Shown here: piece after piece, positions 17,294 to 25,779 of the stretch
Layout of the letters: every line of letters begins with the position of its first letter
Position numbering within the stretch: the stretch's first letter is position 1
Origin: Herpetosiphon giganteus
GTDB taxonomy: Bacteria > Chloroflexota > Chloroflexia > Chloroflexales > Herpetosiphonaceae
Reading direction: 5' to 3'
DNA length: 64,000 bases
NCBI RefSeq assembly: GCF_016907925.1
Contig: NZ_JAFBCZ010000002.1
Span: 62,001-126,000 of the forward strand
Notes under the pieces: generated by a model
Told to the model about the DNA's origin: nothing
Database searches by the model: none
Seen by the model: the letters and a program-made list of their open reading frames with translations, nothing else
Translations under genes and position numbers: made by a program

Positions 17294-19762
17294 ATGAAGT
17301 TAGAACGATTTACCGAAAAAGCGCAAGAAGCGTTTCAACATGCCCAAGAGTTGATGCACGAACAGCATCACTCGCAGCTCGATGTTGAGCATATTTTCTT
17401 GGCTTTGTTGCGCCAATCAGATGGGATTGCCGGGCGGGTTTTGGGTCGCCTTAGTGTCAATGTTGAATCGGTGATTGCCCGCGTCGAACGCGAGCTTGAT
17501 AAATCGCCCAAAGTTTATAATTATGGTTATCCACAGCAAAGCGTCTACGTTACGCCGCGCACCCAACGCTTGGTCAAACGCGCCGAGCAAGAAGCCGAGC
17601 GCATGGGCGATCAATATGTCTCAACTGAGCATTTGTTGATTGCCATCGCTGGCGAACGCGAAGGTGCTTCGGCCCGTATCCTTGCCAGCTTTGGCATCGA
17701 TACCGAGCGCTTGTTGGCAATTTTGATGGAGATTCGTGGCTCGCAACGCGCCGATGATCCAACTGCTGAAAGCCGTTACGAAGTGCTGGAAAAATACAGC
17801 ACCGACCTGACCGCGCTGGCAGCCCAAGGCTTGCTTGATCCGGTGGTTGGCCGCGATGGCGAAATTACCCGCGTGATTCGGATTTTGAGCCGCCGCAGCA
17901 AGAATAACCCTGTGCTGGTAGGCGAAACTGGTGTTGGTAAAACTGCAATCGCTGAAGGCCTCGCTCAACGTATTGCCAATGGCGATGTGCCAGAACTCTT
18001 GCGCAATCGCCGCGTCTTGGCGCTCGATTTGGCTGGCATGGTCGCTGGCTCAAAATTCCGTGGCGAGTTTGAGGAACGGCTCAAAGCTGTGATGGACGAA
18101 GTGCGCTCGGCTAAAGGCAAAGTGATTGTCTTTATCGATGAATTGCACACTGTGGTTGGCGCTGGCTCAGCTGCTGGCTCAATCGATGCCTCGAATATGC
18201 TCAAGCCAGCCTTGGCACGGGGCGAGATGCAGGCTGTCGGCGCGACGACTACCGACGAATATCGCAAACACATCGAAAAAGATGCAGCCTTAGAACGGCG
18301 TTTTTCGCCAGTATATGTTGAAGAGCCAGATGTTGAAACCACGATCGAGATGTTGCGTGGTTTGCGTCGCCGCTACGAAGAACATCACAATTTGACGATT
18401 AGCGATGCTGCCTTGAAGGCCGCCGCCAATCTCTCGCACCGCTACATCAACGACCGCTTCTTGCCCGACAAGGCGATCGACTTGATCGACGAAGCCTCGG
18501 CTAAGCTGCGGATTGATATTTATTCGATGCCCAAAGAGCTGCGCGAAAAGCAACAAGCCATTCGCGATTTGCACCGTGGCGAGGAAGATGCTGGCAATCA
18601 GCGCGATTACGAACGCGCCGCGATTCTCAAAGCTGAAGCCTTGGCCTTGGAAAGCGAGTTCCAGCTTGAGCGCCAGCAATGGCTCGAAACCAACCAACTC
18701 GACGATGTGGTCGATGAAGAAGACGTTGCCACGATTGTTGCGACTTGGACTGGGATTCCAGTGCAGCGTATGCTCGAAACCGAAAAACTTAAATTGGTCG
18801 AGATGGAAGAGCGTTTGCATGCGCGGGTTGTTGGTCAACACGATGCTGTGACTGCGGTTTCCGATGCGATTCGCCGTGCCCGCTCGGGCCTCAAAGACCC
18901 ACGTCGGCCAATCGGCTCGTTCATCTTTGTGGGGCCAACTGGGGTTGGTAAAACCGAATTGGCCAAAGCCTTGGCAGCCTTCCTCTTTGATGATGAAGAT
19001 GCCATGACCCGCGTCGATATGTCTGAATACCAAGAACGACATACCGTTTCGCGCTTGGTTGGTGCACCTCCAGGCTATGTTGGCTACGATGAAGGCGGTC
19101 AATTAACCGAATCAATTCGCCGTCGCCCATATCAAGTCATTTTGTTTGATGAGATTGAAAAAGCGCATGGTGATGTGTTCAACGCCTTGTTGCAAGTGCT
19201 TGACGATGGCCGCCTGACCGATGCGCAAGGCCGCACCGTCGATTTCCGCAACACCGTAATCATTATGACCTCGAACGTGGGGACTGATGAGATTCGGGCT
19301 GGCTCGATTGGCTTCCGCCGCGAGAACAAAATTGACCTTGGCGAAGTGCGCAAACGGGTTGACGATGCCTTGAAACGCACCTTCCGCCCTGAATTCTTAA
19401 ACCGGATCGATGAGATCATTCTGTTCAAGCCATTGGAAATGGCCGAATTGACTGGAATTATCGATGTCTTGGCTAATGAGGTTGTTGCTCGCTTGAGCGA
19501 ATTGCAAATTAGCTTGCATTTGACCAGCGCCGCCAAGGAATTGTTGGTGCAAGAAGGCTATAACCCAGTGTATGGGGCACGCCCATTGCGCCGCACCTTG
19601 CAACGCTTGGTTGAAACGCCGCTCTCACGGGCTTTGCTCAAAGGCGAATTCAGCGCTGGCGACGTGGTTGAGGTCGATGTTGAAAATGGCGTGATTATTT
19701 TCAACAAAGGCGAACAATTGCAAATGACCAGCAGCAAACCGGTTGAGCCACTTTCGGCCTAA
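17294..19762 (+). CDS. clpC: ClpC-type AAA+ unfoldase
   Basis: 822 residues. Two Clp N-domain repeats (1-145) precede AAA1 with Walker A GETGVGKT at 210-217 and VIFVFIDE-type Walker B ([15 protein letters not shown]). A short middle domain of about 50 residues ([18 protein letters not shown]) follows. AAA2 has Walker A GPTGVGKT at 547-554, then [17 protein letters not shown]. The short middle domain and N-domain size indicate ClpC rather than ClpB. It unfolds substrates for ClpP or works as a chaperone. The start follows AAAGGG. A very strong terminator ends the operon. Confidence 0.88.
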   Translation: MKLERFTEKAQEAFQHAQELMHEQHHSQLDVEHIFLALLRQSDGIAGRVLGRLSVNVESVIARVERELDKSPKVYNYGYPQQSVYVTPRTQRLVKRAEQEAERMGDQYVSTEHLLIAIAGEREGASARILASFGIDTERLLAILMEIRGSQRADDPTAESRYEVLEKYSTDLTALAAQGLLDPVVGRDGEITRVIRILSRRSKNNPVLVGETGVGKTAIAEGLAQRIANGDVPELLRNRRVLALDLAGMVAGSKFRGEFEERLKAVMDEVRSAKGKVIVFIDELHTVVGAGSAAGSIDASNMLKPALARGEMQAVGATTTDEYRKHIEKDAALERRFSPVYVEEPDVETTIEMLRGLRRRYEEHHNLTISDAALKAAANLSHRYINDRFLPDKAIDLIDEASAKLRIDIYSMPKELREKQQAIRDLHRGEEDAGNQRDYERAAILKAEALALESEFQLERQQWLETNQLDDVVDEEDVATIVATWTGIPVQRMLETEKLKLVEMEERLHARVVGQHDAVTAVSDAIRRARSGLKDPRRPIGSFIFVGPTGVGKTELAKALAAFLFDDEDAMTRVDMSEYQERHTVSRLVGAPPGYVGYDEGGQLTESIRRRPYQVILFDEIEKAHGDVFNALLQVLDDGRLTDAQGRTVDFRNTVIIMTSNVGTDEIRAGSIGFRRENKIDLGEVRKRVDDALKRTFRPEFLNRIDEIILFKPLEMAELTGIIDVLANEVVARLSELQISLHLTSAAKELLVQEGYNPVYGARPLRRTLQRLVETPLSRALLKGEFSAGDVVEVDVENGVIIFNKGEQLQMTSSKPVEPLSA

Positions 19763-19777
19763 ACCAAACGAATTGCA

Positions 19778-19821
19778 CGCCAGCGGTCGAGAAATAGCTT
19801 CTCGACCGCTGGCGTTTTTTT
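19778..19821 (+). terminator. Intrinsic terminator of dnaJ-clpC
   Basis: CGCCAGCGGTCGAGAA (19778-19793) is perfectly complementary to 19799-19814, with a 5-nt loop and seven T after the stem. Confidence 0.95.
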
Positions 19822-19848
19822 AGACTTTTGCAGTGTATGCGCTTGACA

Positions 19849-19894
19849 TTCCCTCACCCCAACCCCTCGCCCACGCGGCGGGCGAGGGGCTTTA
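19849..19894. repeat. Fragment of the CCCTCACCCC element
   Basis: TTCCCTCACCCCAACCCC, then TCGCCC-ACGCG-GCGGGCGAGGGGC. It resembles one arm of the larger element at 28431, 42398, 55050 and 61798. The rest of the gap to 19971 shows nothing. Confidence 0.65.
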
Positions 19895-19971
19895 TACTGT
19901 GGTGTTGTCCTGAGTTGTTTGTAGCGAAGGATCATGGTGCTTGTCGAGTTCAGGTATTATTGGGCGTTTTT

Positions 19972-20823
19972 TTAGGCCAATAAACTGGCGATGATCGCCG
20001 CGTTGGAATCGCCTTCGGCGGCCAAGGCTTGGGCAGCTTCTGCGGTTTGCCACCAACCCCAAGCGCCATGCTGAAACGCGCCCAAGACATCAAACGGCAC
20101 ATCAAGCGGCAAGCAAGCAGCAATCGATTCGGAATTTTGCATTTGCCAGCGTTGGATGTTCGCCTGTTCAGCACTTGGCTGATAGGCAATGCAGGCCAGA
20201 CACAGCGCAACATCATCATCCGTGTAATCGCGATTAAACTGCATAGTTAAGATCGAACCAGAATAGGCTGTGAGATATTGCGAATAGCCACAGCCGCTGG
20301 CTGAATCTATGGCCAAGGGATGCAAGTCTAGCCATGGATTAAACACCAGCGAATTTTCCAAGCCAACAATTCCATCCTCGTCGATCAAGCCCAAGAAAAG
20401 CTGAAATTGTTGATACCCAACACCTAAAATGCTGTCAAGCCCAACCGTGTTGAGTTGCGCGCGCAATTGCACCACTTGCGCCAACATCCGCATGCCATTG
20501 CTGTTTGGTTGGCCATTGAAGCGCTGAAAATAGCGCTGATAAACCTGGCTCAAGGCGGCAAACGTCGGTTCGCAGCGCAAATGTGGTTGCTCGGGATCGT
20601 TACAAAAATCAAGCCATAAATCGTGGGGTTGGCTTGGATCAAAGATGATGCTGGCACGGCCATGGCGGGTTGTGAGCGACGGACATGAACCCACGCTGAT
20701 CAAGCCATCGCTGCGGGCTGGCGTGCGGCTCAAGCGGCGTTGCGAATGCCAGCGAAAGCCCCATTGATGCAGGGTTTGGTTGCGGCGCAATTCGGTGTGC
20801 CATGCTGGCAACTTGTGGCTCAT
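19972..20823 (-). CDS. Uncharacterised protein
   Basis: 283 residues from the ATG at 20823, six bases after AAGGAG; a GTG lies one codon further up. There is no signal peptide or membrane segment. The sequence is rich in Gln, Trp and Cys, with FSGSILTMQFNRDY-like SGSILTMQFNRDYTDDDVAL near residue 205 and a paired GCGYSQYLTAY. I do not recognise the family. An intrinsic terminator lies between it and the upstream MbtH gene and almost touches its ribosome-binding site, so it may be expressed by read-through. Confidence 0.6.
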   Translation of the reverse strand: MSHKLPAWHTELRRNQTLHQWGFRWHSQRRLSRTPARSDGLISVGSCPSLTTRHGRASIIFDPSQPHDLWLDFCNDPEQPHLRCEPTFAALSQVYQRYFQRFNGQPNSNGMRMLAQVVQLRAQLNTVGLDSILGVGYQQFQLFLGLIDEDGIVGLENSLVFNPWLDLHPLAIDSASGCGYSQYLTAYSGSILTMQFNRDYTDDDVALCLACIAYQPSAEQANIQRWQMQNSESIAACLPLDVPFDVLGAFQHGAWGWWQTAEAAQALAAEGDSNAAIIASLLA

Positions 20824-20840
20824 CACAGGCTCCTTGCAGC

Positions 20841-20869
20841 AAAAAACGACTACCCTTGTAGGATAGTCG
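20841..20869 (-). terminator. Intrinsic terminator after the MbtH gene
   Basis: On the minus strand CGACTATCC (20869-20861) pairs with GGGTAGTCG (20855-20847) including one U-G pair, with a 5-nt loop and six T. The T-run ends within about five bases of the next gene's AAGGAG. Confidence 0.85.
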
Positions 20870-20903
20870 CTTGATGTGTCAGGCAGTGACTTTTTGTAGC
20901 TGT

Positions 20904-21128
20904 TTAGCCTTGATTTGCTTGCTCATCCATCATTTTGCGCAAACTCAAGGGCCGCATATCAGTCCAAACTTCTCTGATATAGTCCAGACATTCGGCTTTG
21001 GTGCCACTTTTGCCAGCATCATTCCAGCCCAATGGGTTTTCGCGATCGGCTGGCCAAATCGAATATTGTTCTTCATGATTGATCACGACTTTGTAAATCG
21101 TTCTGTCTTCTTCGTCATTCCAACCCAT
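20904..21128 (-). CDS. MbtH-like protein
   Basis: A 74-residue protein carrying the whole MbtH signature: [19 protein letters not shown], then [20 protein letters not shown] and RPLSLR. MbtH proteins bind and activate adenylation domains of nonribosomal peptide synthetases. No NRPS gene is in the window, so this is an orphan copy that presumably serves synthetases elsewhere. GGAGG precedes the ATG by nine bases. Confidence 0.93.
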   Translation of the reverse strand: MGWNDEEDRTIYKVVINHEEQYSIWPADRENPLGWNDAGKSGTKAECLDYIREVWTDMRPLSLRKMMDEQANQG

Positions 21129-21213
21129 GGTCGATAATCCTCCACTTAAGCTGGCTTTGCATAGAATTCAATCCATTCTACTAGATAGATTGAGCGGCTA
21201 GCAAGAGCCAAAA

Positions 21214-21927
21214 TTAGGCATGGCGCGCCAAAACTTGGCGTAAGGCATTCAATGGCTGTGCGCCAGTAACTTGTTCGACAACCGTGCCAGCTTTGAACAC
21301 AAGCAAGGCTGGGATGCCTTGGATGTTGAAGCGTTGAGCGGTGCGTGGGTTTTCATCAACATTCAATTTGGCAACCACTGCGCGGCCTGCAAACTCTTTG
21401 GCCAGGGCTTCGATTGAGGGTGCAATGGCGCGACATGGCCCACACCAAGCGGCCCAAAAATCGACTAGCACGGTTTGACCGCTGCGAATCGTCTGCTCAA
21501 AATTGGCATCGGTCAATGTCACGGGTGTGGAGCCACCAGCCGCAGCGCTAGATGCTATGGGTGTGCTGGCAGCATTTGGCAAATTGCTCAAGGTTTGGCC
21601 ATTGACCAAGGCATCAAGCACTGGTTGCAATTGCTCTTTGCTCAGTGCGCCGACGCAGCGCCCTTGCTCATCGGTTTGGCGCATAAAAACTATGCTCGGC
21701 AGCGCCGTAATCTTGTAGTCTTTGGTTAAGTTGGGATTTTCCTCAGGATTGACTTTGACGATCAGGGCGCGGCCTTCGTATTGGATTGCCAAAAGATTGA
21801 GTACTTTATCCAAGGCTTGGCTGTGCTGGTCGGTTTTGCTGCTCCAGACGACCATCAAGGGATAGCCAGTTTTGAGCACGCGCTCGAAACTTTGATCGTT
21901 GGTATGAATTGGGGTTGAAAATGTCAT
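21214..21927 (-). CDS. Tandem thioredoxin-domain protein
   Basis: 237 residues with two thioredoxin folds. The first (about 1-110) has lost the active cysteines: the WCxxC site reads WSSKTDQ. It keeps the cis-Pro ITALPSIVF. A Ser/Ala linker leads to the second (about 132-237), which is intact with WCGPC and IQGIPALLVF. The second domain should act as a general disulfide reductase, while the first is probably a binding or structural domain. No signal peptide is visible, so it is cytoplasmic. AAGGAG precedes the start. It appears monocistronic. Confidence 0.9.
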   Translation of the reverse strand: MTFSTPIHTNDQSFERVLKTGYPLMVVWSSKTDQHSQALDKVLNLLAIQYEGRALIVKVNPEENPNLTKDYKITALPSIVFMRQTDEQGRCVGALSKEQLQPVLDALVNGQTLSNLPNAASTPIASSAAAGGSTPVTLTDANFEQTIRSGQTVLVDFWAAWCGPCRAIAPSIEALAKEFAGRAVVAKLNVDENPRTAQRFNIQGIPALLVFKAGTVVEQVTGAQPLNALRQVLARHA

Positions 21928-22063
21928 TGCTCAGCTCCTTGCTGTTTCTGCTCTGAGTTTAGCATGCTGCCCTGGCGTGGTGCATTAGCAATCTATCAAT
22001 GTTCACGCCCTCAGCTATAAGGTTTATCTATTAAGATTTGGATCGGTTGTGAACAAGCATTGG

Positions 22064-22139
22064 TGATCACCACCCTTCCGTCCCGCCTCAAGGCGGGAAA
22101 CACAGGGGGCTTTAATCCCCCTGTACCCCCTAAAGGACA
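22064..22139 (+). repeat. Double-hairpin element, copy 2
   Basis: TGATCACCACCCTTCCGT, hairpin CCCGCC-TCAA-GGCGGG, AAAC, hairpin ACAGGGGG-CTTTAAT-CCCCCTGT, then ACCCCCTAAAGGA. Both stems differ from copy 1 by compensatory pairs. Confidence 0.8.
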
Positions 22140-22186
22140 ATTTGTGAAGTACCGTAGAGCTTCTATGATTAGTCAAGTAGCCAATC

Positions 22187-23086
22187 TTAGTTCAAGATAG
22201 CGGCTTGCATTGCTAATTGCTCGATCTGGACAGGCTCAACTTTGTAGGCGTGTAATTGCTGGGCAAAGCTAATTTCATCGCGCATATCCAGCGATTGAGC
22301 CGAGGTGAGGCTATCGGTGCCTAAGCCAACCCGAATTCCATGGGCTAGCATCTGTTCAAGCGGCATGCGCCCACACAAGAGGTTGTGATTGGAACGTGGG
22401 CAATGCACCACGGCGCAATCATATTTGGCAATTAACGCCAGATCATCAGCATCGACTTGGACTGCATGCACCAACACAGGTTGGGCTTCCAAAACGCCAA
22501 GCTGTTCGAGATAGGCAATTGGTGAGCATTGGGGAGCTTGCCACTCAATATGCGGCGTAATGCGGCGATTCAGCTCGCGCAATGCGCCAATTCCCTGCTG
22601 CAAAAATGCCACTTCTGCTGGTGATTCAGCAATGTGGATCGCCAAAGGCAAGGCTTCATCCTGACACCAACGAGCCGCTGCCTCAAACAGCGATGGCGCG
22701 CAACTATAGGGCGCGTGAATGCTGAGGCCAATTTTCATGGCGGTTTCGCGCTGTCGCAAGGTGTCGATTTCGCGTTGGGCGGCACTAAACCGCTGGCTTG
22801 CCACATCAGGATCAAAGCCAAGCACTTCGAGGTAGACCACGCCAGCCAAGCCGCTGTTGAGCAAGGGTTCGATGCTTAATCTGGTGGCCGAAATATCGCC
22901 AACCGTAGTGGTTTGATTGTGGTGAAGCTGTTCGATGGCGCTGTGGATGCCGCGTTCGAGGGTAGCATTATCGAGCTGCATGCGCCGCGCTAACATCGTT
23001 TGCAGCCATGCGCCAAATTCTTGGCCAGTTGGGCAAAGCTCGGCCAAGGCGCTAAGTTCTAAATGGGTATGGGCATTGGTATACAT
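22187..23086 (-). CDS. Short amidohydrolase (TRZ/ATZ chlorohydrolase-like)
   Basis: 299 residues with the metal-dependent deaminase/hydrolase core: His6 and His8 in NAHTHLE, His151 in IHIAES, His207 in LVHAVQ and Asp258 in LGTDSLTS. Relatives are usually 400-450 residues, with flanking beta-sandwich segments. Here the protein begins directly at the first metal motif and stops at AMQAAILN, where the family continues into NGA-x-ALG. It is therefore truncated at both ends, though all metal ligands remain. A double-hairpin element lies about 50 bp beyond the stop. It may be a compact enzyme or a decaying gene. Substrates in the family are nucleobases and related amines. Confidence 0.75.
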   Translation of the reverse strand: MYTNAHTHLELSALAELCPTGQEFGAWLQTMLARRMQLDNATLERGIHSAIEQLHHNQTTTVGDISATRLSIEPLLNSGLAGVVYLEVLGFDPDVASQRFSAAQREIDTLRQRETAMKIGLSIHAPYSCAPSLFEAAARWCQDEALPLAIHIAESPAEVAFLQQGIGALRELNRRITPHIEWQAPQCSPIAYLEQLGVLEAQPVLVHAVQVDADDLALIAKYDCAVVHCPRSNHNLLCGRMPLEQMLAHGIRVGLGTDSLTSAQSLDMRDEISFAQQLHAYKVEPVQIEQLAMQAAILN

Positions 23087-23143
23087 TGAGCACTCCAGCT
23101 AGTTGCGGTTCTGCTCAAATAGTAGCACCAATGCCCATAGTGC

Positions 23144-25369
23144 CTAAATCATGCTGACTAATTGCCAGAGAATAACTAGAAATGTAACTAAAACAATTGC
23201 GCCAATCAGCATAAACAACCAGCGGCTGCGTTGCTGGCGGTTGGTGTATAAGCGCGGCGCTGGTGCTTCGCGAATGGTATTATCTGCTGGCGGCATGGGC
23301 ATGGTTGGTGCGCTGGTTGGCTCAGGCGCTTTGGCCACTGCCGCAGGCGTTGGCGGTAAGGGTTGCACTCGGCGCTTAGTCGGCTCCGATGGCGCTTTTT
23401 CATACTTGTTGCTAGGCGTTGGTGGCGTTGGCAACGATTCTGCTGGCACCACATTGGCAACTGGCTGGCTAGCCGTTTTGGGCGCAGTTGGCTCGCTTGC
23501 CACAACCACTGGGGTTGGAGTTGAAATCGCTGGTTGGCTTGGGCTATTGACTGCTTGGTCAAGCACCGGCGTGATTTTGCTGCGTACATATTCGCCTGTG
23601 CCCGTTGATGAAATGCCCAAAGCAGCTTCCAACGCTTCTGCCAAATCCAAACCAGTTGGGAAGCGCTCGCTGGGATCTTTGGCCAACATTTTGAGAATTA
23701 CGGCCTCTAGTTGAGCCGAAATTGCCGGATTGATTGAGCGCGGCGCTTTGGGCGGCTCGGCCATATGCAGCATGGCAATCGCCAGCGGATCGGCATCGTC
23801 AAACGGCACTTGGCCCGTCCAAAGCTCATACAAAATCACGCCCAAGCTGTAGAGGTCGGTTTGGGGCACAACTTTGGCCGATGAAATTGCTTGCTCTGGC
23901 GCGACATAATGTGGCGAGCCGAAAATCTCGCCGCGCGTGCCAACTTCGGTCAACAAGGCCAAGCCAAAGTCGGCCAAAATAGCCCGTCCATCTTTGTTGA
24001 TCATAATGTTCGATGGCTTGACATCACGATGGATTACGCCTTTGCTATGCGCATAATCCAACGCCGCGCAGATTTCGCGAATCATGCGGCACAGCGTGCG
24101 GGGTGTCCATTCTTGGGCGCTGGTTCGCACCTGCTCAATCACTTTGTGCAGATTTTGGCCTTCGATATACTCCATCACCATATACAACAGGCCATACGAA
24201 TCGCCATAGTGATAGAGCCGCACAATGTTGGGATGTTCGAGCTGGGCGATGGCTTGGGCTTCGCGATTGAAACGCTCGGCGTAGCTTTGGTCGTTGCGGA
24301 AGGGCGTGTCGATAACTTTGATCGCAACCGTGCGATTGAGCCGTATATCGACTCCACGGAAGATGTTGGCCATGCCGCCGCGCCCAAGCAAGGCCTCAAC
24401 CCGATAGCCATCGAGATATTGGCCTTCCAACGGTTTTTCTGGGTCGAAGGTAGCAAAGCCCAAGGCTCCTGGCTGCGATGGTGGGCGCACGCCAGGCGCA
24501 ACATTATTTGCTGCCGCCGTAATTTGATGACTGCCTGTGATGCCCAAGGCTTGTTCTAACGCCGCAATCAGATCTGCGCCCGTTTGATAGCGTTCAGCTG
24601 GTGCTTTGGCCAAGGCTTTGAGTAAGACCGCTGATGTCGCATCGTTGAGCTTGGGGTTTTTCTCTTGCGGTGCTGGCGGCGCTTGGGTGAGGTGTTGCAA
24701 GGCCACGCTCGTCGCCGATGGATCATCAAATGGCACCGAGCCAGTCAACAATTCATACAAAATCACGCCCAAGGCATACAAATCCGATTGCGGAATTGCA
24801 TCTGATGAGCGGCGAGCCTGTTCGGGCGCGATATAGTGGGCCGTGCCAAAGACTTCGCCCTGCGAGCCAAGCTGAGTATCGAGCGCCAAGCCAAAATCCA
24901 TCAACACCACCCGTTGGTCGTGAGCAACCATCACGTTTGAGGGCTTGATGTCGCGGTGAATAACGCCCTTTTTGTGGGCATAATCGAGTGCGCTGGCCAA
25001 ACTACGGGCAATGTGCATCACGGCGCTATGCGGCAACAGGCTACTGGTGCTGGTGTATTGGGCAAGCACTTTGGAAAGATCAACGCCATCGATATACTCC
25101 ATCACAAAATAATAGAGATTATCGGTATCGTCGGCGTAGTAGATTTGCACGATATTTTCGTGCCGCCAGGTGGCGATGGCACGAGCTTCGCGCACAAAAC
25201 GCTCGGCGTAGCTTGGCACTTGACGATAGCGCCCATCGATCACCTTGATCGCCACAGGCCGATCAAGCTTGACATCGTGGCCGACGTAGATCAAGCCCAT
25301 GCCACCACGGCCTAGAACTCGGTCGATGCGAAAGTTGGCGAGTTGTTTTCCAAGCAGATCATCAGTCAT
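23144..25369 (-). CDS. Membrane-anchored protein with two Ser/Thr kinase domains
   Basis: 741 residues. Kinase 1 spans about 8-275, with Lys42, HRDIKPSN (Asp140) and DFG (158-160). Kinase 2 spans about 320-585, with Lys351, HRDVKPSN (Asp449) and DFG (467-469). Both keep the Gly-rich loop GRGGM and the APE motif, so both look active. A Pro/Ala/Thr-rich linker (about 600-710) leads to a single C-terminal membrane helix, leaving the kinases in the cytoplasm. Each kinase ends in an EAL.AALGI segment, suggesting internal duplication of a complete unit. There is no PASTA or sensor domain. The ribosome-binding site is weak. Confidence 0.92.
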   Translation of the reverse strand: MTDDLLGKQLANFRIDRVLGRGGMGLIYVGHDVKLDRPVAIKVIDGRYRQVPSYAERFVREARAIATWRHENIVQIYYADDTDNLYYFVMEYIDGVDLSKVLAQYTSTSSLLPHSAVMHIARSLASALDYAHKKGVIHRDIKPSNVMVAHDQRVVLMDFGLALDTQLGSQGEVFGTAHYIAPEQARRSSDAIPQSDLYALGVILYELLTGSVPFDDPSATSVALQHLTQAPPAPQEKNPKLNDATSAVLLKALAKAPAERYQTGADLIAALEQALGITGSHQITAAANNVAPGVRPPSQPGALGFATFDPEKPLEGQYLDGYRVEALLGRGGMANIFRGVDIRLNRTVAIKVIDTPFRNDQSYAERFNREAQAIAQLEHPNIVRLYHYGDSYGLLYMVMEYIEGQNLHKVIEQVRTSAQEWTPRTLCRMIREICAALDYAHSKGVIHRDVKPSNIMINKDGRAILADFGLALLTEVGTRGEIFGSPHYVAPEQAISSAKVVPQTDLYSLGVILYELWTGQVPFDDADPLAIAMLHMAEPPKAPRSINPAISAQLEAVILKMLAKDPSERFPTGLDLAEALEAALGISSTGTGEYVRSKITPVLDQAVNSPSQPAISTPTPVVVASEPTAPKTASQPVANVVPAESLPTPPTPSNKYEKAPSEPTKRRVQPLPPTPAAVAKAPEPTSAPTMPMPPADNTIREAPAPRLYTNRQQRSRWLFMLIGAIVLVTFLVILWQLVSMI

Positions 25370-25383
25370 AGTGTGCCAAGCTT

Positions 25384-25779
25384 AAAATCAAAAATCAAAA
25401 GGCAGAACGGCTTGATCGAGCGTGTAATAGAGATATTGCTAATGTTGTAGTGCCATAACGTATTGTAACCGCGAAGACCACGAAGAGCACGAAGGATAGG
25501 TTGTTGGCTATGGGCTTTGGGTTTTAACTTGATCCTTCGCTTCTCTGCGCCTCTGCGTTAAAAATATTGATCCACGAAGGAGATATGGCTCTTGGCTACC
25601 GGAGCAATGGTTTGCATTTCAAATCAGTTTCATTAGCCTAATCCCTGATCCCTAGCCCCCGACCCCTGATCCCCAAATCCTATCTTTTATGCTTTGTGTT
25701 CTTCATCTTTCATCCTTCATCCCTCATAATTTTCTCTCTGCCCCAATCCCTATTTTCTCTGCTCTATGTTCTATGTTCT
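25384..25779. repeat. Repeat mosaic between kinase and acyltransferase-like genes
   Basis: AAATCAAAAATCAAAAGG text, AACCGCGAAGACCACGAAG (25468), GGCTATGGGC, CTCTGCGCCTCTGCGTTAAA (25541), TTGATCCACGAAGG, a CCCTGATCCCTAGCCCC block (25637-25672), a TTCATC run (25702-25728) and CTATGTTC units up to the stop of the next gene. No gene is seen. Confidence 0.65.

Noticed and set aside
18290-19102. 270-codon minus-strand frame opposite clpC
   Set aside because: Antisense shadow caused by codon bias in clpC; the sense gene is certain.
19841-19898. Promoter TTGACA...TATACT
   Set aside because: The boxes are about 50 bp apart across a repeat fragment, and no gene follows on the plus strand.
23891-24559. 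222-codon plus-strand frame opposite the kinase gene
   Set aside because: Antisense shadow of a strongly supported kinase gene; no ribosome-binding site or family features.
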